This document shows, one piece after another, positions 32,640-44,329 of a stretch of 64,000 nucleotides of DNA (positions are counted from its first letter, which is position 1; each line of letters begins with the position of its first letter). The notes beneath the pieces are model-generated. The model did not search any database and was not told where the DNA came from. It worked only from the letters and a program-made list of their open reading frames with translations. A program made the position numbers and the translations under genes. Source of the stretch: Iris pallida (taxonomy: Eukaryota; Streptophyta; Magnoliopsida; Asparagales; Iridaceae); assembly GCA_029216955.1 (NCBI GenBank), contig JANAVB010031417.1, positions 24,262,331 to 24,326,330 of the forward strand, written 5' to 3'.

Positions 32640-35600
32640 TCACATGCTTGTATCGTTGATCTATCTTGGTCCTTCCTTATTGTTCCCTATGTCGTCTTCT
32701 TCAACGGCATTGTTCATGGACCTGCCGATCAGCAATACGAAGCACCTCCCGTGGACCAGCAGCAACCCGGAGATCAGGTCCAACATTCAGGGGTAGCCTC
32801 CAGAGTCATGCCTACTGGAGGAGAGCCACCAGTTCAGCCTGTCCAGCCTGCAGAGCCTGATGATGGCACTTTGGTGGGTCTCATCAGGTCACTATTAGCC
32901 TCCCAGGATCGTCGAGGAGATGCTTTGCACCAGGCGGTGGCAGACGCTTTGACCAGAGGAGGTCATCAGGGTAACAGTGCGGCCAACAGCTTCAAGCGCT
33001 TGAACCCTCCCTTCTTCGACGGCAGTGAAGATGCGATCGCTGCAGATGCATGGCTTCAGGACACAGAGGTGATTCTAGAAGCAGCCAGGACTCCAGAGAA
33101 CGAGAAGGTGGCCGTGGTGTGCCTGTAGCTACTAGATCTTGGCCGCAGCTGGTGGGCAGCGCAGGCCGATGGATTAGTGGCCCCAATTTCATGGGCAGTA
33201 TTCAGGGAGAGATTCCAGACCAAGTATTTTGATGCTGTAGCTCGGTACGATCTACAGACGAGATTCATCAATCTGAAGCAGATGGACAGGACGGTCGATG
33301 GATATGCGGCCGAGTTCTCCAGGCTTAGTCGGTTTGCTCCCACCTTGGTGGCGACCGAGTTCGATAGGGCCCAGCGGTTCCAGCAGGGGCTTCACCTCGA
33401 GATCTTGTTAGCAGTAGAGCAGTTTAAGCATCAGACTTTTGATGCAGTGCTGAGAGCGGCTAGGAGGCATGAATATACCTCCCAGAGGATCGTGGATAGG
33501 ACCGGAGGTCGAAAGCGATCTCACGGCCAGATGAATCAGTCATCAGCACCAGCCCCGGCAGCCAGGGCTTTGACTATTGAAGCTCCGAGGCGGGCGGCCT
33601 CAGTGACATCGGTTCAGCATTCCACCCCGACGTACCCTCAGCAGCAGAAGCAGAAGCAGTCTTCCGCAGTGGGATGTTCACACTGCGGGAAGCCAAGGCA
33701 TGTGGTATCAGAGTGTCGCAGAGCACAGGGTTTGTGCTTGGTTTGTGGTACCCCAGACCACAGGGTTGGGAACTGCCCGAACAGGGAGAGTTTATCGGCC
33801 TTCTCTAGTCCTTCAGTTAGGGGACCAGCACCAGTCCAGCAGCAGCAGCAGCTGCAGTACCCACTCCCGAGGCCATTGCCGACGTAGGCCCAGGCATTCC
33901 AGCAGCAGAGACCGCAGCATTATGCCCAAGCCCAAGCCCTGATCCAGAGCAGACAGAGGAATTTTCAGCAGAGGGGACCCGCACCCAGAGGGCATGGTCA
34001 AGTGCTGGCCTTGACCATGGGAGAGGAAGGAATAGCACCAGGAGAGGTAGTGGCAGGTACTATTCTCGTCAACACCTTTCCAGCTTCAGTATTATTTGAT
34101 TCTGGTGCCTCGCATTCATTTATGTCTGCACGATTCGCGACACGGATAGGACTGGAACCCGAGTCATTATCAGTAAGGCTCAATATACTTACTGGTAACG
34201 GTCTTGTGGGAGTAGATAGAGTATTTTTCTCGTGTCGGGTCGTAGTTAGCAGTAGAGAGTTTCCCGCTAGGTTAATAGAATTCTCGATGGCCGATTATGA
34301 TGTGGTTTTAGGGATGGATTGGTTGAGGGACCAGTATGCCAGGATAGATTGCCGTATTGGCAGGGTTGTTTTTAGCATCCCAGGTGAGCCGGAGTTTTTC
34401 TTTTTCCGAGGCGAAGTTGAACCTTCTTCTCCCGTATTGAGGATGGCAGTAGCAGCAGTGCAGTTGCCCCGGATCGTCGAGGAGTTTTCAGATGTTTTTC
34501 CAGAAGAGCTTCCAGGAATACCGCCAGAGCGAGAGATCGAGTTCACCATAGACTTGATCTCCGGGACCGCACCTGTGTCAGAGAGAGTCTACAGGATGGC
34601 GCCGTCAGAATTGGAGATATTGTACAAAATGATTGAAGAACTCAGGACCAAGGGATTCATTCGTGCTAGTGGATCGCCTTGGGGAGCCCCGATACTTCTT
34701 ATAAAAAAGAAGGATGGTACGTCCAGATTATGTGTTGACTATCGTACCTTGAACTCAGTAACAATCAAGAACAGATATCCTCTCCCAAGGATAGATGACT
34801 TGTTTGATCAACTCAGAGGAGCAGCAGTATTCTCGAAGATAGATTTGCGGTCAGGGTACCACCAGATCAGAGTCAGAGAGCAGGACATCCCGAAGACGGC
34901 ATTCAGATCTAGATATGGACATTGGGAGTTCCTTGTTATGCCATTTGGAGCAACCAATGTGCCAGCTGTATTCATGGACCTCATGAATTGCATCTTTATG
35001 CCTTATTTGGATCAGTTCATGATTGTGTTCATAGACGACATCCTGGTCTATAGCAAGAGTGAAGCGGAGCATGAGCAGCATCTCAGAGTTGTCCTCCAGA
35101 TTCTCAGAGAGCACCAGTTGTATGCCAAGTTCAGTAAATGCGAGTTCTGGCTCGATCGCATTTCGTACTTAGGTCATATCATTACCAGAGGAGGAGTAGA
35201 AGTGGATCCCCAGAAGATCGTGGCTATCGAAACGTGGCCAGTGCCCAGCACAGTTGCAGAAGTTCGCAGTTTTCTTGGATTGGTCGGCTACTACCGGCAA
35301 TTTGTTTCGGACTTCGCTCGGATTTCAGCACCACTGACGCAGTTAACCCGCAAGGATGTACAGTTTGCTTTGACATCAGAATGTCAGGATTATTTTGAGA
35401 AGTTGAAGCGAGGCTTGATAATGGCACCCATTCTCACACTTCCAGATGGGACCGGAGGATTCTCAGTGTATTGTGATGCTTCAGGCCGAGGTTTAGGATG
35501 CGTTTTGATGCAACATGGGAAGGTAATAGCTTATGCGTCACGACAACTTCGTAATCATGAGAGGAATTACCCAACCCACGACTTGGAGCTGGCAGCCGTG

Positions 35601-37355
35601 GTGTTTGCGCTAAAGCTTTGGAGACACTACTTGTATGGAGATAGGGTGGAGATTTTCACCGATCACAAGAGTTTGAAGTATGTGTTCACTCAGAAGGATC
35701 TTAACATGCGTCAGAGGAGATGGCTAGAGCTGCTTGTGGATTATGATGTCAACCTGCAATACCATCCTGGGAAGGCCAACGTTGTTGCAGATGCATTGAG
35801 CAGGAGAGCCGGAGTTTACTTTCTGACAGCGCAACCAGAATTATTAGCAGATCTTCAGAAGATGGGTATAGAATTTGTCATTCATACCAGCATGGCATTG
35901 ATGGCCAGCATGCAAGTTCAGTCCAGTATAGTTGAGAGAATCAAGATAGCTCAGTCCTCCGATTCTAAGCTTCAGCGGCTTAGGATAGAATGTGTAGTAG
36001 GGCGAAGACCAAAATTATGCATTCATGAGGACGGTATACTTCGACATGGTAAGCGTCTTTGTGTACCCAGTGGAGATATCAGACAGGAAATCATGACCGA
36101 AGCTCACAGTTCTCAGTATTCGATTCATCCCGGTGGCACGAAGATGTACCGAAATATCTGTCAGCACTTTTGGTGGAATGGCATGAAGAGGGAGATAGCT
36201 CGGTTTGTCTTTCAGTGTTTGGTTTGCCAACAGGTTAAAGCTGAACATCAGAGGCCAGGTGGACTACTTCAGCCCTTGCCAATTCCAGAATAGAAGTGGG
36301 AGCATATAACTATGGATTTTGTGACTGGATTGCCTAGATCCCCAGCTGGTAGAGATGCTATCTGGGTGATAGTTGACAGGCTCACGAAGGTGGCTCATTT
36401 TCTCCCGTTCAGAGTTGGTCAGTCGACGGCTCAGCTAGCAGAGATGTATCTCTGGCAGATTGTCAGATTGCACGGAGAACCAGTCAGTATCACATCGGAC
36501 AGAGATTCGAGATTTATGTCGCACTTTTGGCGTAGTCTGCAAGAGAGTTTGGGAACTCACCTCCAGTTCAGCTCAGCATATCACCCACAGACAGATGGCC
36601 AGTCAGAACGCACGATCCAGACTCTCGAAGATATGTTGAGATTTTGTACACTCGACTTCGGCGGTTCGTGGGAAGATCACCTGCACCTGGTGGAGTTCTC
36701 GTACAACAATAGTTTCCAAGCTAGCATCCAGATGGCACCGTTCGAGACACTGTATGGTAGGAAGTGCAGATCTCCACTAGCATGGGATGATGTTGGAGAA
36801 AGGCAGATGCTTGGTCCCGAGTTGATCACTCAGACAGTTGACGTGGTCAGGAGAGTAAGAGATCATCTTCGCGTTGCACAAGATCGTCAGCGCCATTGGG
36901 CCGATTCTCATCGGCGTCCCCTTGAATTTTCTGTCGGCGACCATGTATTTCTGAGGATCTCGCCTAACCGTGGCGTCATTCGTTTTGGCATACGGGGAAA
37001 GCTTAGTCCTCGGTATATAGGACCGTTCGATATTTTAGAGCGAGGAGGTGATGTATCCTATCGTCTTGCTCTTCCACCGTCGCTATGTGAGGTGCATGAC
37101 GTGTTCCATGTATCTCAACTACGATGGTATATTCCGGACCCGAGCCACATTCTGGATTATTTGGAATTGGTTGTTGGTACCAACCTTTCGTATGAGGAGA
37201 GGCCCATGTCTATATTGGACCGAAGAGAGAAGATACTCAAGAACAAGACTATCAAGTTAGTCCGAGTTGCTTGGGGTCATCACTCTTTGGGTGAGTCAAC
37301 ATGGGAGCGTGAGGATGATATCCGATCGCGATATCTCGACCTATTTGACTCGTGA
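32640..37355 (+). pseudogene. F3-A gag-pol polyprotein (Tekay), three in-frame stops
   Basis: One continuous frame of gag, two CCHC knuckles (CSHCGKPRHVVSEC and CLVCGTPDHRVGNC, near 33675-33770), aspartic protease ([11 protein letters not shown], near 34088), RT (FIDDILVYS, near 35030), RNase H ([28 protein letters not shown]), integrase (HHCC, DFVTG, ITSDRDSRF, GQSERT) and a chromodomain-like tail. Stops at 33126-33128 and 33885-33887 (CAG to TAG) and 36291-36293 (TGG to TAG) are shown by the F3-B copy. The frame opens after the TGA at 32637-32639 without an in-frame ATG before the conserved gag region. The product would copy and integrate the element, with the chromodomain guiding it to heterochromatin. 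This copy cannot make it intact. Confidence 0.93.
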
Positions 37356-37506
37356 GGTATAATATCTTTCTTATGCCTCATGACTTCGATTCCTTGCTTG
37401 CATGAATAATTAATTGATTGCTTGATTAGTATAGCTTGCCTGTGAATAGTATAGCTTGTTCTTGTCCCGCTAGCCTCTTAATTAAATTCCGAGGACGAAA
37501 TTCATT

Positions 37507-37521
37507 TAAGGTGGGTAGAGT
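37507..37521 (+). promoter_or_regulatory. F3-A polypurine tract
   Basis: TAAGGTGGGTAGAGT precedes the 3' LTR, and CCGAGGACGAAATTCATT just upstream is the motif typical of Tekay/Del elements. Confidence 0.8.
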
Positions 37522-40275
37522 TGTAATGCCTGTGGTTCATATTACGTATCTTAGTATACGTATACGTAATTTGATCCGTATTGCAAGTCTTACTGCTTGA
37601 TTTATTCTAGCATTTCATTGATTGGTTTATTCTTGGGTTGGTTCGGCTTGGCTTGGTTTGCTTGGTTCATCATGAACCAAAGGAAAACCCCTACCTACCA
37701 CCCCCATCATCATTTATTAACCCCACCCTCTTTCTCTCTCATCATTCACTCTTCTTCTTCCTCACCGTTGCTCTCCACCTACCAAGAGGTTTAGGCAAGT
37801 ACAACTTGCTTCACGATGGATTTCAAGTTTTATTGTTCTATTCTCTTCTTTGCATGATTATAAGCCTCTTTAGAACTTGGAGTTTTTAATTTTGATGGAT
37901 AGATTCTTCTAGATCTACTTTATAACTTTTAGTTCATAGAGTTTTCTTGGTTTTGATCTACTAAAACTTGTTATTTTTGAAAACTAATAGTTCCATGAGC
38001 AAGAGCACGAAATTTTGTGTGAATTTGGTTTTTGATTCACCTCATTTCGAGTTAAAATAAAGTTTTTATGGCCAAAACAAGTTTTCTGAATTTTTATGTC
38101 GGCTGAAGAATGCGGTGCTGGCGTAAAATAAGATTTTACGCAGGGAAGCTAGCATAAAATCGAATTTTACGCAGGAAGGCTTGCGTAAAAATGAAATTTT
38201 ACGCTGAGAACCCTGAAATTGCGTATTTTACGCTGGATTGTATCCAGAATGTGAAATTTTACGCTGGGAACCCTGAAATTGCGTATTTTACGCTGGATTG
38301 TATCCAGAATGTGAAATTTTATGCTGGAAACCCTGAAATTGCATATTTTATGCTGGATGGTACCCAGAATGTGAAATTTTACGCTGGAACCCTCCCCTTT
38401 TACATATTTTACGCAGAATTGAATTTTTGGCATAAAAAGTGCACAGAATGACTGTTTTTGCCAAGTTAAGCTATTTTCTAGCCAGAATTTCGAAAAACTT
38501 AAAATATGAAAGTTTTAGATCTTTGTCTTTCCTTTCCGAATATCTCTGGAGCACCTCATTTTAAGTTCGTATGTGGAAGTTATGCCCGTCTCCCTGAGCC
38601 GTCATGGCGCACTCTTGACAGTGTATTTGACATGATATATATCTCGAATGCTATTGCGACGGCTAGCATATCATGGCAGAATTGAATGGCCTGGACACCG
38701 TGGGTGAATGTGTTTGTACTAAATGAACCGGTAATGCTTGCATCACGTCTAAGGCAGGGATCCCTGAGTACCACGGTCAGGGATACCTACAGTAATTGAC
38801 TAAGGCTAATAAACTCGAATAATTCAGTAGACATGAAGAGATTTCCAACTACAGGCAATCCCGTTATCTGGGCGCATTAAGTGCTCTTGTAGCCTACCGA
38901 TGAGTAGGGCACATTTCCAGCACACAGTCACGTGTTGTATTCTCCATAAACGAACATTCGATGTAGATAACCGGATGGTCTGCAGAGCTTGTGGCTGTTG
39001 GGATAATCTTATTGCATCTTGCTAGTAACTAGGCCTGTGATAACCCTAGTTAGTTAAAAGTATCAAGCCGTACTCTTGATTGGTCGTGATTGATTGGATG
39101 GAGTTTATCCCAGCTTAGTCTTGTCCCGATCCTGTACAAAATTGTGACACGACATGATTATTGATGCTTGCCTTAACAATAACGATCGGGGGTCCAGTTC
39201 TGTTCAGACGAAGGGTTACAACCCCGGTCCTTGTTTGGTTTAAGGGTTGTAACTGGCTCCCGGAGCAGTTCTGTGTCCTCTCTTCGTTATTGTCTTATTG
39301 CAACCCCATGCCACGCTCGTCATGTTTTACCTTACTGCAACGACATGATTAATTCTTTATACTGGCCTTAACAATAAAGATCAGGGGTCCAGTTCTGTTC
39401 AGGCGAAGGGTTACAATTCCGGTCCTTGTTTGGTTTAAGGGTTGTAACCTGGCTCCCGGAGCAGTTCTGTGTCCTCTCTTCGTTTATTGTCTTTACTGTA
39501 CCAATAGTATTTGAGATGGGTTTCTATTCAGGTGAAGGGCTGCAACCCCGGTCCTTGTTTGGTTTAAGGATTGTGACCTGGCTACTTGAATGGTTTCCTC
39601 GTACTCACTTTACTGTTGTTATCTCTATTATTATCAGTACTTTATTTATTATCTTTAATATTCTGTTGTGATATGCTGGTTTTAGTCCCTAAGTGAAGCC
39701 TCCTTTGTGGCACTTGCTCTTTCTGGGGTCTGACCCAGCTGGTTTTGTATGACCAGATATCGGAGCAGTCCTAGAGGATCTACCTAACCTCCAGCCAGAT
39801 GGTGACCACCAGGCGTAACCCTGGCAATTAGTGGGTTTCTTTTTGTCCTCCCACTTTATTGTAAAATTATTCTTTTGAGGCGTTTAGCCGACGAGCACGT
39901 GTTAGCTCGATTGCACCTTTACTTATTGTCTGCTTACGGGCTGTAACATGATTGACAGATCCTAGGGTTGATCATGTATGACTTAACTCCTGCTAGTCTT
40001 GACATTTTGTACGACTAGCTTCATGATCATCCAATATATAATGTATGGGACGCCTTGCTATTATATATTTGGTGCTCTGACATCTTGTAACTATTATTGC
40101 TTGCTTGAGATTAAGACAATAGGCTTGTTCATGACCATAGGAGACTGTTGGCTTGTAGTTAAACCCTCATGTATCTAGACAGCCGTGACTGTATAGCAAG
40201 GTGGGTCGCACTTCAATATACGTAGCTGGCTATGTACGCCCCCGCTCACCAGTATTCTAGTTCTGGGGCGTTACA
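37522..40275 (+). repeat. F3-A 3' LTR (2754 bp)
   Basis: TGTAATGCC to GGGGCGTTACA. It is about 110 bp shorter than the 5' LTR, mainly because of one deletion at 38602, where the 5' LTR has about 107 extra nt (30729-30836). The junction lies at a CCG shared by both deletion ends. Confidence 0.95.
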
Positions 40276-40280
40276 CTGGA

Positions 40281-43200
40281 GGTGAGTTCCCAAACTCTCT
40301 TGCAGACTACGCCAAAAGTGCGACGTAAATCTCGAATCTCTGTCCGAGGTGATACTGACTGGTACTCCGTACAATCTGACAATCTGCCGGAGATACATCT
40401 CCGCTAGCTGAGCCATCGACTGACCAACTCTGAACGGGAGAAAGTGAGCCACTTTCGTGAGCCTGTCAACTATCACCCAGATAGCATCTCTACCAGCTGG
40501 GGATCTAGGCAATCCAGTCACAAAATCTATGGTTATATGCTCCCACTTCCATTCTGGAATTGGCAATGGCTGAAGTAGTCCAGCTGGCCTCTGATGTTCA
40601 GCTTTAACCTGTTGGCAAACCAAACACCGAGAGATAAACCGAGCTATCTCCCTCTTCATGCCATTCTACCAAAAGTGCTGACGGATATCTCGGTACATCT
40701 TCGTGCCACCGGAATGAATCGAATACTGAGAACTATGATCTTCGGTCATGACTTCCTGTCTGATATCTCCACTGGGTACACAAGGACGCTTACCATGTCA
40801 AAGTGTACCGTCCTCATGAATGCATAATTCTGGTCTTTGCCCTGCTACACATTCTGTCCTAATCCGCTGAAGCTTAGAATCGTAGGACTGAGCTATCTTG
40901 ATTCTCTCAACTATACTGGACTGAACTTGCATGCTGGCCATCAATGCCACGCTGGTAGGAAGGACAACTTCTATACCCATCTTCTGAAGATCTGCTAACA
41001 ATTCTGGTTGCGCTGTCAGAAAGTAAACTCCGGCTCTCCTGTACAATGCGTCTGCAATAACGTTGGCCTTCCCAGGATGGTACTGCAGGTTGACATCATA
41101 ATCCACAAGCAGCTCTAGCCATCTCCTCTGATGCATGTTAAGATCCTTCTGAGTGAACACATACTTTAGGCTTTTGTGATCGGTAAAAATCTCCACCCTA
41201 TCTCCATACAAGTACTGTCTCCAAAGCTTTAGCACAAACACCACGGTTGCCAGCTCCAAGTCGTGGGTTGGATAATTCCTCTCATGATCACGAAGTTGTT
41301 ATGACGCATAAGCTATTACCTTCCCATGTTGTATTAAAATACATCCTAAACCTCGGCCTGAAGCATCACAATACACTGAGAATCCTCCGGTCCCATCTGG
41401 AAGTGTGAGAATGGGTGCCATCATCAAGCATCGCTTCAACTTCTCAAAAGAATTCTGACATTCTGATGTCCAAGTAAACTGCACATCCTTGCGGTTTAAC
41501 TGCGTCAGTGGTGCTGAAATCCGAGCGAAGTCCGAAACAAATCGCCGGTAGTAGCCGGCCAATCCAAGAATACTGCGAACTTCTGCAACTGTGCTGGGCA
41601 CTGGCCACGTTTCGATAGCCACGATCTTCTGGGGATCCACTTCTACTCCTCCTCTGGTGATGATATGACCTAAGTACGAAATACGATCGAGCCAGAACTC
41701 GCATTTACTGAACTTGGCATACAACTGGTGCTCTCGGAGAATCTGGAGGACAACTCTGAGATGCTGCTCATGCTCCGCTTCACTCTTGCTATAGACCAGG
41801 ATGTCGTCTATGAACACAATCACGAACTGATCCAAATAAGGCATGAAGATGTGATTCATGAGGTCCATGAATACAGTCGGCGCATTGGTTGCTCCAAAGG
41901 GCATAACAAGGAACTCCCAATGCCCATACCGGGATCTGAATACCGTCTTCGGGATGTCCTGCTCTCTGACTCTTATCTGATGGTACCCTGACCGCAAATC
42001 TATCTTTGAGAATACTGCTGCTCCTCTGAGTTGATCAAACAAGTCATCTATCCTTGGGAGAGGATATCTGTTCTTGATTGTTACTGAGTTCAAGGTACGA
42101 TAGTCAACACATAATCTGGACGTACCATCCTTCTTTTTCACAAGAAGTATCGGGGCTCCCCAAGGCGATCCACTAGCACGAATGAATCCCTTGGTCCTGA
42201 GTTCTTCAATCATTTTATACAATATCTCCAATTCTGACGGCGCCATCCTGTAGACTCTCTCTGACACAGGTACGGTCCCGGGGATCAAGTCTATGGTGAA
42301 CTCGATCTCTCGCTCTGGCAGCATTCCTGGAAGCTCTTCTGGGAAAATATCTGAAAACTCCTCGACGATCCGGGGCAACTGCACTGCTACTACTGCCATC
42401 CGCAATACGGGAGGAGAAGGTTCAACTTCGCCTCGGGAGAAAGAAAACTCCGGCTCGCCTGGGATGCTAAAAGCAACCCTGCCAATATGGCAATCTATCC
42501 TGGCATACTGGTCCCTCAACCAATCCATCCCTAAGACCATATCATAATCGGCCATCGGGAATTCTATTAACCTAGCGGGAAATTCTCTACCGCTAACTAC
42601 GACCCGACACGAGAAAAACACTCTATCTACTCCCACAAGACCGTTACCAGTAAGTATATTGAGCCTTACTGATAATGACTCTGGTTCCAGTCCTATCCGT
42701 GTCGCGAATCGTGCAGACATAAATGAATGTGAGGCACCAGAATCAAATAATACTGAAGCTGGAAAGGTGTTGACGAGAATAGTACCTGCCACTACCTCTC
42801 CTGGTACTATTCTTTCCTCTCCCATGGTCAAGTCCAGCACTTGACCATGCCCTATGGGTGCGGGTCCCCTCTGCTAAAAATTCATCTGCCTACTCTAGAT
42901 TAGGGCTTGGGCTTGGGCATACTGCTGCGGTCTCTGCTGCTGGAATGCCTGGGCCTGCGTCGGCAATGGCCTCGGGAACGGGTACTGCAGCTGCTGCTGC
43001 TGCTGGACTGGTGCGGGTCCTCTAACTGAAGGACTAGAGAAAGCCGATGAACTTTCCCTGTTCGGGCAGTTCCCAACCCTGTGGTCCGGGGCACCACAAA
43101 CCAAGCACAAACCCTGTTCTCTGCGACACTCTGATACCACATGCCCTGGCTTCCCGCAGTGTGAACATCCCACTGCGGAAGACTGCTTCTGCTTCTGCTG

Positions 43201-44089
43201 CTGAGGATGCGTCGGGTGGAATGCTGAACCGACGTCACTGAGGCCGCCCGCCTCGGAGCTCCAATAGTCAAAGCCCTGGCTGCCGGGGCTGGTGCTGATG
43301 ACTGATTCATCTGGCCGTGAGATCGCTTTCGACCTCCGGTCCTGTCCACAATCCTCTGGGAGGTATACTCATGCCTCCGAGCTGCCCTTAGTACTGCATC
43401 AAAGGTCTGATGCTCAAACTGCTCCACTGCCAACAAAATCTCTAGGTGGAGCCCCTGCTGGAACCGTTGGGCTCTATCGAACTCGGTTGCTACCAAGGTA
43501 GGAGCAAACCGACTAAGTCTCGAAAACTCGGCCACATATCCATCGACCGTCCTGCCCATCTGCTTCAGATTGGTGAACCTCGTCTGTAGATCGTATCGAG
43601 CTACAGTATCAAAATACTTGGTCTGGAATCTCTCCCTGAATACTGTCCATGAAATAGGGGCCACTAATCCATCGGCTGCGCTGCCCAACAGCTGCGGGCA
43701 AGATCTAGTAACTGCAGGCGCACCACGGCCACCTTCTCGTTCTCTGGAGTCCTGGCTGCTTCTAGAATCACCTCTGTGTCCTGAAGCCATGCATCTGCAG
43801 CGATCGTATTTTCACTGCCGTCGAAGAAGGGAGGGTTCAAGCGCTTGAAGCTGTTGGCCGCGCTATTACCCTGATGACCTCCTCTGGTCAAAGCGTCTGC
43901 CACCGCCTGGTGCAAGGCTTCTCCTCGACGATCCTGGGAGGCTAATAGTGACCTGATGAGACCCATCAAAGTTCCATCATCAGGCTCTGCAGGCTGGACG
44001 GGCTGAACTGGTGGCTCTCCTCCAGTAGGCATGACTCTGGAGGCAACTCCTGAATGTTGGACTTGATCTCCGAGTTCCTGCTGGTCCAC
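40281..44089 (-). pseudogene. F3-B gag-pol, 5' portion (gag, PR, RT, RNH, start of IN)
   Basis: It encodes the same domains as F3-A on the minus strand: gag from about 44089, knuckles near 43170-43080, protease DSGAS near 42755, [11 protein letters not shown] near 41810, RNase H, and the integrase zinc finger and core to the F3-A insertion at 40280. Damage: one-base deletions near 43674 and 43215 in gag, and in-frame stops at 42895, 42874, 41299, 40798 and 40676. It joins 28853-29646. Confidence 0.93.
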
Positions 44090-44302
44090 GGGAGGTGCTT
44101 CGCCTTGCTGATTGGCATGTCCGGGAACAATGCCGCTGAAGAAGACGACATAGAAAATAATAAGGAAGGACCAAGACAGATCAACGATACAAGCATGTGA
44201 TCAGGTCGAGAATCTCAGGGATTAAAAGATATGGGTAGAGATCAAAGGCGGGTGCTGATTGAGATATCTATTCGGTAAACCCTCACATATCTTGATTCAC
44301 AA

Positions 44303-44329
44303 GACCTGCATGGGCCACCACTAAAACCA
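44303..44329 (-). promoter_or_regulatory. F3-B primer-binding region
   Basis: Identical on the minus strand to the F3-A site, directly next to the LTR end at 44330. Confidence 0.65.

Larger units (their letters stand above)
29647..40275 (+). mobile_element. F3-A: full-length Tekay/Del-type chromovirus inserted in F3-B
   Basis: LTRs 29647-32510 and 37522-40275 bracket gag-pol, with CTGGA at 29642-29646 and 40276-40280. The empty site can be read in its own integrase gene near 36560 (reverse complement of GAACTGGAGGTGAG), proving insertion into a sister copy in the opposite orientation. It has a primer-binding region, a polypurine tract and all domains, but gag-pol is broken by three in-frame stops. 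Confidence 0.96.

Noticed and set aside
40246..40659. F3-B integrase ORF ending APELEYW as a natural C-terminus
   Set aside because: The last residues come from the end of the nested F3-A LTR; the true continuation is at 29646.
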